Assembly: GCF_001439805.1 (NCBI RefSeq)
Contig: NZ_JYLK01000002.1
Coordinates: forward strand, 248,001-312,000
Length of the DNA stretch: 64,000 nt
Reading direction: 5' to 3'
Origin: Pseudomonas trivialis
GTDB lineage: Bacteria > Pseudomonadota > Gammaproteobacteria > Pseudomonadales > Pseudomonadaceae
Position 1 is the stretch's first letter. Each line of letters begins with the position of its first letter. Shown one piece after another: positions 35,798 to 44,086 of this stretch. The position numbers were made by a program, and so were the translations under genes. The notes under the pieces are model-generated. The model saw only the letters and a list, made by a program, of their open reading frames with translations. It did not search any database and was not told the DNA's origin.

Positions 35798-36961
35798 ATG
35801 TCGATCAACGTCGAAGATTATTTCGCGCGCGCCACCTTTGACAAAATGAAGGCGTTCGCCGACAAACAGGAAACCCCGTTCGTGGTGATCGACACCGCGA
35901 TGATCAGCCAGGCCTACGATGACCTGCGCGCCGGTTTCGAATTCGCCAAAGTCTATTACGCCGTCAAGGCCAACCCTGCCGTCGAGATTATCGACCTGTT
36001 GAAAGACAAGGGTTCGAGCTTCGATATCGCCTCGATCTACGAGCTGGACAAGGTCATGGACCGCGGCGTCAGCGCCGACCGTATCAGCTACGGCAACACC
36101 ATCAAGAAATCCAAAGACATCCGCTACTTCTACGAGAAAGGCGTGCGCCTGTTCTCCACCGACTCCGAAGCCGACCTGCGCAACATCGCCAAGGCCGCAC
36201 CGGGCTCGAAAGTGTACGTGCGCATCCTCACCGAAGGCTCGACCACGGCCGACTGGCCTTTGTCGCGCAAATTCGGCTGCCAGACCGACATGGCCATGGA
36301 CCTGCTGATCCTTGCCCGTGACCTGGGCCTGGTGCCTTACGGCATCTCCTTCCACGTCGGTTCGCAGCAGCGCGACATCAGCGTGTGGGACGCGGCCATC
36401 GCCAAGGTCAAGGTGATCTTCGAACGCCTGAAGGAAGAAGACGGCATCCACCTCAAGCTGATCAACATGGGCGGCGGCTTCCCGGCCAACTACATCACCC
36501 GCACCAACAGCCTGGAAACCTACGCCGAAGAAATCATCCGCTTCCTCAAGGAAGACTTCGGCGACGAATTGCCGGAAATCATCCTCGAACCCGGCCGTTC
36601 GTTGATCGCCAACGCCGGTATCCTGGTCAGTGAAGTGGTACTGGTGGCACGTAAATCGCGCACCGCCGTCGAGCGTTGGGTGTACACCGACGTGGGCAAA
36701 TTCTCCGGCCTGATCGAAACCATGGACGAAGCCATCAAGTTCCCGATCTGGACCGAGAAGAAAGGCGAGATGGAAGAAGTGGTCATCGCCGGCCCCACCT
36801 GCGACAGCGCCGACATCATGTACGAAAACTACAAGTACGGCCTGCCGCTGAACCTGGCCATCGGTGATCGCCTGTACTGGCTGTCGACCGGCGCCTACAC
36901 CACCAGCTACAGCGCGGTTGAATTCAACGGCTTTCCGCCATTGAAATCGTTCTACGTGTAA
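35798..36961 (+). CDS. speC: Ornithine decarboxylase (alanine-racemase-fold)
   Basis: A 387-residue PLP-dependent decarboxylase of the eukaryote-like fold III group. The PLP Lys is in YYAVKANP, the glycine-rich phosphate loop in NMGGGFP, the EPGR motif follows, and the active-site Cys is in GPTCDSAD. It makes putrescine from ornithine (lysine decarboxylation is possible in this group). TTAGGAG precedes the ATG at 35798, which gives the family length; an in-frame start at 35612 would run through the leader terminator and is not credible. The gene position fits P. aeruginosa speC. Confidence 0.9.
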   Translation: MSINVEDYFARATFDKMKAFADKQETPFVVIDTAMISQAYDDLRAGFEFAKVYYAVKANPAVEIIDLLKDKGSSFDIASIYELDKVMDRGVSADRISYGNTIKKSKDIRYFYEKGVRLFSTDSEADLRNIAKAAPGSKVYVRILTEGSTTADWPLSRKFGCQTDMAMDLLILARDLGLVPYGISFHVGSQQRDISVWDAAIAKVKVIFERLKEEDGIHLKLINMGGGFPANYITRTNSLETYAEEIIRFLKEDFGDELPEIILEPGRSLIANAGILVSEVVLVARKSRTAVERWVYTDVGKFSGLIETMDEAIKFPIWTEKKGEMEEVVIAGPTCDSADIMYENYKYGLPLNLAIGDRLYWLSTGAYTTSYSAVEFNGFPPLKSFYV

Positions 36962-36974
36962 CCGCTGCCCGATC

Positions 36975-37004
36975 AAAAAGCCCACGCCTTGTCGTGGGCT
37001 TTTT
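36975..37004 (+). terminator. Intrinsic terminator after speC
   Basis: AAAAAGCCCACG (36975-36986) pairs with CGTGGGCTTTTT (36993-37004). Confidence 0.9.
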
Positions 37005-37088
37005 GCATGTAAGAAGGAATGTTTCTCGACAACCCGAGGCATAATGCGCGCCGTCAATCCCTATCCCTGCTCTGCGAGGCCGTACGAC

Positions 37089-39614
37089 GTGTTGAAGAAA
37101 CCCCTGTTCCAGTTGCACTGGTTCTTCGGCATCACGGCCGGACTGGTGCTGGCCCTGATGGGGATTACCGGGGCAGCGGTGTCGTTTCAGGATGAAATCC
37201 TCAGGGCGCTCAACCCCAGCGTATTGACGGTCAAAAAACGCGAAGCCGGCGTACTGCCACCCGCCGAACTGGTGCGCAAGCTGGAGGCCACCGAAGGCAA
37301 GACCGTGGCGATGCTGTGGGTGGAAAGCGACAGCGGCAACGCGGCACGGGTGTTCTTCAGCGCGCCACCGGGTGAGCGACGTGGCCAGATGCGCTACTTC
37401 GACCCTTACACCGGCGACTACATGGGCGACGCGGTGGGCCAGGAGCTGTTCGGCTTTATCCTGCAAGTGCACCGCTTCCTCGCCATGGGTGAGACCGGGC
37501 GGCAGATCACCGGCGCCTGCACGCTGATCCTGCTGTTCTTCTGCCTGTCCGGCCTGTACCTGCGCTGGCCGCGCCAGGTGACGAACTGGCGCGCCTGGCT
37601 GACCCTGGACTGGCGCAAAAAGGGCCGCAGCTTCAACTGGGACCTGCACTCGGTGTTCGGCACCTGGTGCCTGCTGTTCTATCTGTTGTCGGCGCTCACC
37701 GGCCTCTACTGGTCCTACGACTGGTACAACAAGGGCCTGACCCAACTGCTGTCCGACGCGCCACAGAACGAACGGGTACGCACGCGTAACCCGGCGCCTG
37801 CCGAAGCCCTGCCTATGGCCGATTACGACGCGATCTGGAGCAGCATCTACAGCAACGCCGGCCCCGGCTTGAGCGCCTACAACATCCGCATGCCGACTGT
37901 CGCCGGGCAGCCGGCCATCGTGTATTACCTGCTGCGCAACGCGTCCCATGACCGCGCACTGAACCAGATCAATCTCGACCCGGCCACCGGCGAGGTCAAA
38001 TCCCATGACCGCTACGCCGGCAAAAGCCTCAAATCGCAGCTGCTGACCAGCATTTATGCGCTGCACACCGGCAGCTACTTCGGCATCGTGGGGCGGGTCA
38101 TCCTCACTGTCAGCGCGCTGTGCATGCCGCTGTTCTTTATTACCGGCTGGCTGCTGTACCTCGACCGCCGCCGCAAAAAACGCCAGGTGCGCGAGGCCCG
38201 CAGCGGCCTGGCAACCCACCAAAGCCAGGCACCGGCCTGGCTGGTCGGCTTCGCCAGTCAGAGCGGCTTTGCCGAACAACTGGCCTGGCAAACCGCGGGG
38301 CAACTGCAGGCAGCCGGCCTGCCGGTGAAGGTGCAACCACTGGGCAGTGTCAGCCGGGATGCGTTGAGCCAGGCGCAAAACGCGCTGTTCGTGGTCAGCA
38401 CCTTCGGCGACGGTGAAGCCCCCGACAATGCTCGTGGTTTCGAGCGCGGCGTGCTGGGCCAGGACGTGTCCCTCACGGGCTTGAACTACGCGGTGCTGGC
38501 CCTGGGTGATCGCCAGTACCCACACTTCTGCGGCTTTGCGCGGCGCCTGCAGTTCTGGCTGACTCAACAGGGCGGCAACCCGCTGTTCGCCCCGGTGGAA
38601 GTCGACAGCGGCGACACTGCCGCCCTGCTCGACTGGCAACAACAACTGGGCCAACTCACCGGGCAGGCGCCACCAGCGGCCTGGCCGGTGGCGCAGTATG
38701 AACAGTGGACGCTGAGCCAGCGCACGCTGCTGAACCGCGACAGTGCGAGCGCGCCGGTGTATCTGCTGGGTTTGACTTCAGCGTCACCCCAAGGCTGGCT
38801 GGCCGGTGACCTGGTGGAAATCCTGCCGTGCAATGGCCAGGCCTCCATCGAACAATTCCTCCAGGGCCTGGGCCTGAACGGCAGCGAAGACGTGCTGATC
38901 GACGGCCTGCCGCAACCACTCGCCCAAGCGCTGACCACACGCCAGTTGCCAGCCAAACTTGCGCACATGGTCGGCCTGCACGCCCAGGCACTGGTGGATG
39001 CACTGGTGCCGCTGGGCATGCGCGAGTATTCCATCGCCTCGATTGCCAGCGACGGCGTGCTGGAACTGATCGTGCGCCAGGAACGCCACCCCGACGGCAG
39101 CCTGGGCCTGGGTTCCGGCTGGCTCACCGAACACGCCGCCATCGGCTCGGCAATCCGCCTGCGTCTGCGCCGCAACAGCGGCTTCCACCTGCCCGACGTA
39201 CCGGTGCCGCTGATCCTGCTGGGCAACGGCACCGGCCTCGCCGGCCTGCGCAGCTTGCTCAAAGCGCGCATCGCCGAGGGCCAACAGCGCAACTGGCTGC
39301 TGTTTGGCGAGCGCACGCGCCAGCATGACTTCCTCTGCCAGGATGAGCTGCAAGGCTGGCTGACCAGTGGTGACCTGGCGCTACTGGAGCTGGCGTTTTC
39401 CCGCGACCAGGCAGACAAAATCTACGTACAGGACCGCCTGCGCGAATCGGCCGACGTGCTGCGCAAATGGCTGGCCGAAGGCGCGGCGATCTATGTGTGC
39501 GGGAGTTTGCGAGGGATGGCGACGGGCGTGGATCAGGCGCTGGCGGACATACTGGGCAGTGAGGCCGTGGAGCGCTTGATTGAGCAAGGACGTTATCGGC
39601 GGGATGTGTATTGA
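37089..39614 (+). CDS. PepSY-flavodoxin-FAD/NADPH reductase fusion, PiuB-like inner-membrane reductase
   Basis: An 841-residue fusion. An N-terminal PepSY_TM part has four membrane segments (the first [20 protein letters not shown]) and conserved His residues (QLHWFFG, then [10 protein letters not shown]). From about residue 390 follows a flavodoxin domain ([38 protein letters not shown]), then a CysJ-like FAD domain (REYSIAS) and an NADPH domain ([13 protein letters not shown]). It probably moves electrons from NADPH across the membrane to a ferric complex, as proposed for PiuB-type proteins. The GTG start at 37089 has GCGAGG upstream; 37044 and a TTG at 37092 are alternatives. The TonB receptor piuA and piuC found near piuB in P. 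aeruginosa are not in this window. Confidence 0.8.
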   Translation: MLKKPLFQLHWFFGITAGLVLALMGITGAAVSFQDEILRALNPSVLTVKKREAGVLPPAELVRKLEATEGKTVAMLWVESDSGNAARVFFSAPPGERRGQMRYFDPYTGDYMGDAVGQELFGFILQVHRFLAMGETGRQITGACTLILLFFCLSGLYLRWPRQVTNWRAWLTLDWRKKGRSFNWDLHSVFGTWCLLFYLLSALTGLYWSYDWYNKGLTQLLSDAPQNERVRTRNPAPAEALPMADYDAIWSSIYSNAGPGLSAYNIRMPTVAGQPAIVYYLLRNASHDRALNQINLDPATGEVKSHDRYAGKSLKSQLLTSIYALHTGSYFGIVGRVILTVSALCMPLFFITGWLLYLDRRRKKRQVREARSGLATHQSQAPAWLVGFASQSGFAEQLAWQTAGQLQAAGLPVKVQPLGSVSRDALSQAQNALFVVSTFGDGEAPDNARGFERGVLGQDVSLTGLNYAVLALGDRQYPHFCGFARRLQFWLTQQGGNPLFAPVEVDSGDTAALLDWQQQLGQLTGQAPPAAWPVAQYEQWTLSQRTLLNRDSASAPVYLLGLTSASPQGWLAGDLVEILPCNGQASIEQFLQGLGLNGSEDVLIDGLPQPLAQALTTRQLPAKLAHMVGLHAQALVDALVPLGMREYSIASIASDGVLELIVRQERHPDGSLGLGSGWLTEHAAIGSAIRLRLRRNSGFHLPDVPVPLILLGNGTGLAGLRSLLKARIAEGQQRNWLLFGERTRQHDFLCQDELQGWLTSGDLALLELAFSRDQADKIYVQDRLRESADVLRKWLAEGAAIYVCGSLRGMATGVDQALADILGSEAVERLIEQGRYRRDVY

Positions 39615-39633
39615 TGTGCCGAACGCTGTGCAA

Positions 39634-39726
39634 AGTGTGGGAGGGGGCTTGCTCCCGATGGCAGTGGGTCAGCTACCCATAAGCTGACTGACACTCAGCC
39701 ATCGGGAGCAAGCCCCCTCCCACATT
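39634..39726. repeat. REPIN: two inverted REP elements
   Basis: The left arm 39634-39662 and right arm 39698-39726 are inverted copies of the GTGGGAGGGGGCTTGCTCCC type. It lies between two convergent genes and may serve both as a terminator. Confidence 0.85.
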
Positions 39727-39779
39727 TGGATCTGCATTGGTCTGATGGATATCACACTGCTTTTGATTCTGCCCCTGCA

Positions 39780-41321
39780 TCAAACAGGCTGCAACCTCTG
39801 CTCAAACACAGAAGCCCCATCCAGATCCCGCAAAACCACCGTCAACTCCGCCGTCTGCCCATCAATTTGCACCTCACCAAAAAACTGAAACCCGGCAAAC
39901 GGTGAGGTGTTCTGCGCTGGCGGCGCCTTCTCGAACACCACCTCGGGGCCAAAGGTCTTGTCCAGTGGATTAGGTCCAAAACTTCCCGCATTCAAGGGCC
40001 CGGCGACAAACTCCCAGAACGGTTCAAAATCCTGAAACGCCGCGCGGTCCGGGTGGTAATGATGCGCGGCGCAATAATGCACATCCGCCGTCAGCCACAC
40101 ATGGTTGCGCACCTGCTGCGCCCGCAGAAACCCGAGCAGTTCGGCGATTTCCAGTTCGCGGCCCTGCGCCGGGCCAGGGTCGTTGTTGGCGATGGCTTCC
40201 CAGCGTGGCACGCCGGGGCTGACTTCACCATCGGGCACGCCGAGGCCGATGGGCATGTCGGCGGCAATGACTTTCCATTGGGCCGTCGAGGCCTTGAGTT
40301 CGCGCTTGAGCCAGTCCAGTTGTTCACGCCCCAGAAACGGTTTGTCGCCACCCAGGTTGTCATCGTTGGGGCCGCGATAGCTGCGCATGTCGAGCACGAA
40401 TACATCCAGCAACGGCCCGTAACCGAGCTTGCGATAGATCCGCCCGCCGCCGTCGGCGCTTTGCCTGCGCATCGGCGAATATTCCAGCCAAGCCTGACGC
40501 GCGCGGCCGACCAGGGTGTTGATGTCCTTGACCTTGTAACGCTCGTCGAGCTGCTTGCCGGGCGACCAGTTGTTCACCACTTCGTGGTCGTCCCACTGCC
40601 AGATCTGCGGCACCTCGGCGTTAAAGCGCCGCACGTTTTCGTCCAGCAGGTTGTAGCGATAATTGCCGCGATAGTCGTCGAGGGTTTCAGCGACCTTGCT
40701 CTTGGACTCGGTGGTGAGGTTGCGCCAGATGCGGCCGCCTTCGGTGGGTAGTTGCGCCGGCACCGGGCCGTCGGCGTAGATGGTGTCGCCGCTGTGGATA
40801 AAGAAGTCCGGCAGGCGCAGGCGCATGGCTTCGTAGATGCGCATGCCGCCGATGTCCGGGTTGATGCCGAAGCCTTGGCCGACGGTGTCGCCGCTCCACA
40901 CAAAGCGAATGTCGCGGCGTTGCTGCGGCACGCTGCGCAGGTGGCCAAACCACGGTTCGCTGGCGACGCCGCTCTGGGCGTCCTCGAAATGCACGCGGTA
41001 GAAAATCGCCTGGTCGACCGGCAGGCCGGTGAGTTCGACGCGGGCGGTGAAGTCGCTGCGGCTGTCGGCCAGCGGCGAGACAAACCGGCGCGGGTTGCTG
41101 AACACGCTGCGGGTGTCCCACTCCACCACCATGCGCGCGCGGCGGTCGCTGCGGCTCCAGATCATCGCGCGGTCGCCCAGCAGGTCGCCGGACTGCACAC
41201 CATCGGTGAGCTGCGGCCGGTCCTTGACCGACGCGATCACCGCGGGCGCCAGGCCGGGCAGCAACAGGCCGGCGCCGACGACTTGCATCACGCGGCGACG
41301 GCCGAGATCGAAGTGGCTCAT
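39780..41321 (-). CDS. phoD: PhoD-family alkaline phosphatase/phosphodiesterase, Tat-exported
   Basis: A 513-residue PhoD-like protein. The N-terminus is a twin-arginine signal (GRRRVMQVVGAGLLLPGLAP). The metal-binding motifs of the calcineurin-like PhoD fold are visible: WSGDTVGQG, FIHSGDTIYADG, QWDDHEVVNNW, and the C-terminal TADVHYCAAHHY. Such enzymes release phosphate from mono- and diesters in the periplasm or outside and usually belong to the Pho regulon; no Pho box was identified. GAGGGCACC precedes the ATG. Confidence 0.87.
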   Translation of the reverse strand: MSHFDLGRRRVMQVVGAGLLLPGLAPAVIASVKDRPQLTDGVQSGDLLGDRAMIWSRSDRRARMVVEWDTRSVFSNPRRFVSPLADSRSDFTARVELTGLPVDQAIFYRVHFEDAQSGVASEPWFGHLRSVPQQRRDIRFVWSGDTVGQGFGINPDIGGMRIYEAMRLRLPDFFIHSGDTIYADGPVPAQLPTEGGRIWRNLTTESKSKVAETLDDYRGNYRYNLLDENVRRFNAEVPQIWQWDDHEVVNNWSPGKQLDERYKVKDINTLVGRARQAWLEYSPMRRQSADGGGRIYRKLGYGPLLDVFVLDMRSYRGPNDDNLGGDKPFLGREQLDWLKRELKASTAQWKVIAADMPIGLGVPDGEVSPGVPRWEAIANNDPGPAQGRELEIAELLGFLRAQQVRNHVWLTADVHYCAAHHYHPDRAAFQDFEPFWEFVAGPLNAGSFGPNPLDKTFGPEVVFEKAPPAQNTSPFAGFQFFGEVQIDGQTAELTVVLRDLDGASVFEQRLQPV

Positions 41322-41399
41322 GCGGGTGCCCTCTGGGTATCAAAGAGGCCACTAAACCATGCCGATATGACACCGACCTTACAGCCAATAAAGCGCTGA

Positions 41400-41426
41400 A
41401 TGTGGGAGCAAGCCCCCCTCCCACAT
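41400..41426. repeat. Single REP element after fruA
   Basis: TGTGGGAG (41401-41408) pairs with CTCCCACA (41418-41425). It probably ends the fruBKA mRNA. Confidence 0.7.
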
Positions 41427-41447
41427 AAAGCTTCCCTGCCGTATCTT

Positions 41448-43154
41448 CTAGGCGGGCGCGACTGCCAGCTCGACCGCCTCCGGGCGTTTGATCAGCGCAT
41501 ACACGACACCGGTCACCACACTGCCGGCCACAATCGCCAGCAAATACAGCAGCGCGTGATTCATCGCATTCGGAATGATCAGCACGAACAACCCACCATG
41601 GGGCGCGGCCAGTTTGCAGCCGAAGTACATCGACAGCGCGCCGGTCAACGCGCCGCCAGCAATGCTGGCCGGGATCACCCGCAGCGGGTCCTTGGCCGCA
41701 AAGGGAATCGCGCCTTCAGAGATGAAGCACATGCCCAGAATCATCGCCGCCTTGCCGGCCTCGCGTTCGGTCTGGGCAAACTTGCGCCGCGCCAGGAAGG
41801 TGGCGATGCCCATGCCGATTGGCGGCACCATGCCGGCGGCCATCGTCGCGGCCATCGGTGCGCCGCTGGAAGCCGCCAGCAGACCGACCGAGAACGCATA
41901 CGCGGCCTTGTTGATCGGACCGCCCAGGTCGACGCACATCATGCCGCCGAGCAGGATGCCGAGCAGCACGGCGTTGGTGGTGCCCATGGTGCTGAGAAAG
42001 TCCGTGAGGCCGGTCAGCAGCCGCGCCACGGGCGGGCCCACGAGGTAAATCATCGCCAGACCAGTGAACAGGCTGGCCAGCAGCGGAATGATCAGGATCG
42101 GCTTGAGCGCTTCCAGGCTCTGGGGCAACTTCACCGCGCGGGTGATCAGCTTGACGCAGTAACCGGCGAGGAAACCGGCGAAAATCCCGCCGATGAATCC
42201 CGCCCCCAGGGTGCCGGCCAACAGGCCGCCGATCATGCCGGGCGCGATGCCGGGACGGTCGGCAATCGAGTAGGCGATATAGCCTGCGAGCAACGGCACC
42301 ATCAGCATGAAAGCCTGGTCGCCGACGCTCTTGAGCGCCGCCGCCAGGGTGCCCTTTTCTTCGAAGGCATGGATGCCGAATACGAAGGACAAGGCGATCA
42401 GCAAGCCGCCCGCCACCACCATCGGCAACATGAACGACACGCCGGTGAGCAGGTGCTTGTAGACCCCGGTTTTTTCCTGTTTGGCCACCGCGCCGCTGGC
42501 GGCGCTTTCCACCACGCCTTCGGCCAGCGCCTTGTTGAGGGTCGCTTCCGATTGCTTGAGGGCGATGCCGGTGCCGCAGCGGTAGATCTTCTTGCCGGCG
42601 AAGCGCTCGGTGGCGACTTCGATATCGGCCGCCAACAACACTACGTCGGCCTCGGCGATGGCCTGCGGGCTCAAGGGTGTGCGTGCGCCGACCGAGCCCT
42701 GAGTCTCGACCTGCAGGTCGTAACCCAGGCGCTTGGCCGTCTGTTGCAAGGCTTCAGCAGCCATGAAGGTGTGCGCCACGCCCGTTGGGCAGGCAGTGAT
42801 CGCGACGATACGCGGCGCCTGAGTGGCCGCGTCCTGCGTGGCGACGTACACCTGAGCCTCTTCGGCCCCACGGCGCAACACCGCTTCGACATCGGCCAGC
42901 GCCTGGGCTGGCGTGCTCTGGAACACGCGCTTGCCGATGAACCGTTGCATGTCCACCGGCGTGCTGCTGACCAGCAACACCCACTCGGCATCGTTGAGGG
43001 TCGCTTCGGACAACTGACGTTCAGGGTGTTGCACATCGATCACTTCGACGCTGGTGCTCCACCCCTGGCGCTGCGCGGCGGCGTCCAGCAAGCGAGCGCA
43101 CAGCACACTGGTGACCATGCCGTTCGGGCAGGCGGTAACAATGGCTAATTTCAT
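41448..43154 (-). CDS. fruA: PTS fructose transporter subunit EIIBC
   Basis: A 568-residue fructose permease: two EIIB domains in tandem (TACPNGMV near the start, then TACPTGVAHTFMAAEAL with the phosphorylated Cys) and a membrane EIIC domain with many hydrophobic segments. It imports fructose with phosphorylation to fructose-1-phosphate. The start at 43154 (MKLAIVTACPNG) was chosen on the family; upstream in-frame sequence overlaps fruK and is not coding in that frame. Last gene of fruBKA. Confidence 0.93.
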   Translation of the reverse strand: MKLAIVTACPNGMVTSVLCARLLDAAAQRQGWSTSVEVIDVQHPERQLSEATLNDAEWVLLVSSTPVDMQRFIGKRVFQSTPAQALADVEAVLRRGAEEAQVYVATQDAATQAPRIVAITACPTGVAHTFMAAEALQQTAKRLGYDLQVETQGSVGARTPLSPQAIAEADVVLLAADIEVATERFAGKKIYRCGTGIALKQSEATLNKALAEGVVESAASGAVAKQEKTGVYKHLLTGVSFMLPMVVAGGLLIALSFVFGIHAFEEKGTLAAALKSVGDQAFMLMVPLLAGYIAYSIADRPGIAPGMIGGLLAGTLGAGFIGGIFAGFLAGYCVKLITRAVKLPQSLEALKPILIIPLLASLFTGLAMIYLVGPPVARLLTGLTDFLSTMGTTNAVLLGILLGGMMCVDLGGPINKAAYAFSVGLLAASSGAPMAATMAAGMVPPIGMGIATFLARRKFAQTEREAGKAAMILGMCFISEGAIPFAAKDPLRVIPASIAGGALTGALSMYFGCKLAAPHGGLFVLIIPNAMNHALLYLLAIVAGSVVTGVVYALIKRPEAVELAVAPA

Positions 43155-43165
43155 GACAAACCCTC

Positions 43166-44086
43166 TTATTGTTCTGTCAGCGCGCGCACTTGGACGCCGC
43201 TCTGCAAAATGTCCAGCTGTGCGTGGTCGCCGATGCCGAAACCGACCTGCGTCACCGCCATCGCGGCAATCGCCGTGGCGCGGCCCAGGGTCTGTTCCGG
43301 CGTATCGCCACTGAGCAGGCCGTGGAGCATTCCGGCCAGCAGCGAGTCGCCGGCGCCCACGGTACTGGCCACGGTTACGCTGGGCGGCGTGGCGTGCAGG
43401 GTTGCACCGGAGCTGTACCAGCTCACGCCCGCAGCCCCGTCGGAAACCACCACATGTTCTACCCCCATCTGGTGCAAACGGCTGATGGCATCCGGGGCAT
43501 TGCCCAAGGCTTCGGCCAGCTCTTCGGTATTGGGCTTGACCAGCCATGGGCCCGCCTGGAGGCCTGCACGCAGGGCTTCGCCGCTGGTGTCCAGAGCGAC
43601 TTTCACACCTTGCGCCCTGAGCATCTCCAGCAACGCCTGAAACCACTGCGGGCTGACGCCGCGCGGCAAGCTGCCGGCAACCACTACCGCGTCGAACCGG
43701 GGGCCGATCTCTGCCAGCAGCTTGAGCAGTTGCGTTTGCGCCTGCTCACTCACCAGCGGGCCCGGGGCATTGATGTCAGTCACGCGGCCGTTGTGTTCGG
43801 CAATCTTGATATTGCTGCGGGTTTCGCCCGGCACGCGCACGAATGCGTCGCCGAACCCACGGTGGGCGATCAGCGCATCGAAGGCCTGGGGGTTGGCGTC
43901 GCCGAGAAAGCCGCTCACGCTCAGTTGATGGCCCAGATCGGCGAGCACCTGGGCGACGTTCACGCCCTTGCCCGCCGCGTGGGTGAGCATGTTTTCGCTG
44001 CGGTTGACCTCCCCCGCTTCCAGGCGCGGCAGGCGCACCGTGAGGTCCAACGCCGGGTTCAGCGTCAGGGTCAGAATCTTCGCCAT
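43166..44086 (-). CDS. fruK: 1-phosphofructokinase
   Basis: A 306-residue PfkB-family kinase beginning KILTLTLNPALDLTVRLP. The C-terminal signature TVGAGDSLLAGMLHGLL holds the catalytic Asp. It converts fructose-1-phosphate, made by FruA, to fructose-1,6-bisphosphate. It follows fruB directly (the stop and start are adjacent) and precedes fruA by 11 bases. Confidence 0.93.
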   Translation of the reverse strand: MAKILTLTLNPALDLTVRLPRLEAGEVNRSENMLTHAAGKGVNVAQVLADLGHQLSVSGFLGDANPQAFDALIAHRGFGDAFVRVPGETRSNIKIAEHNGRVTDINAPGPLVSEQAQTQLLKLLAEIGPRFDAVVVAGSLPRGVSPQWFQALLEMLRAQGVKVALDTSGEALRAGLQAGPWLVKPNTEELAEALGNAPDAISRLHQMGVEHVVVSDGAAGVSWYSSGATLHATPPSVTVASTVGAGDSLLAGMLHGLLSGDTPEQTLGRATAIAAMAVTQVGFGIGDHAQLDILQSGVQVRALTEQ

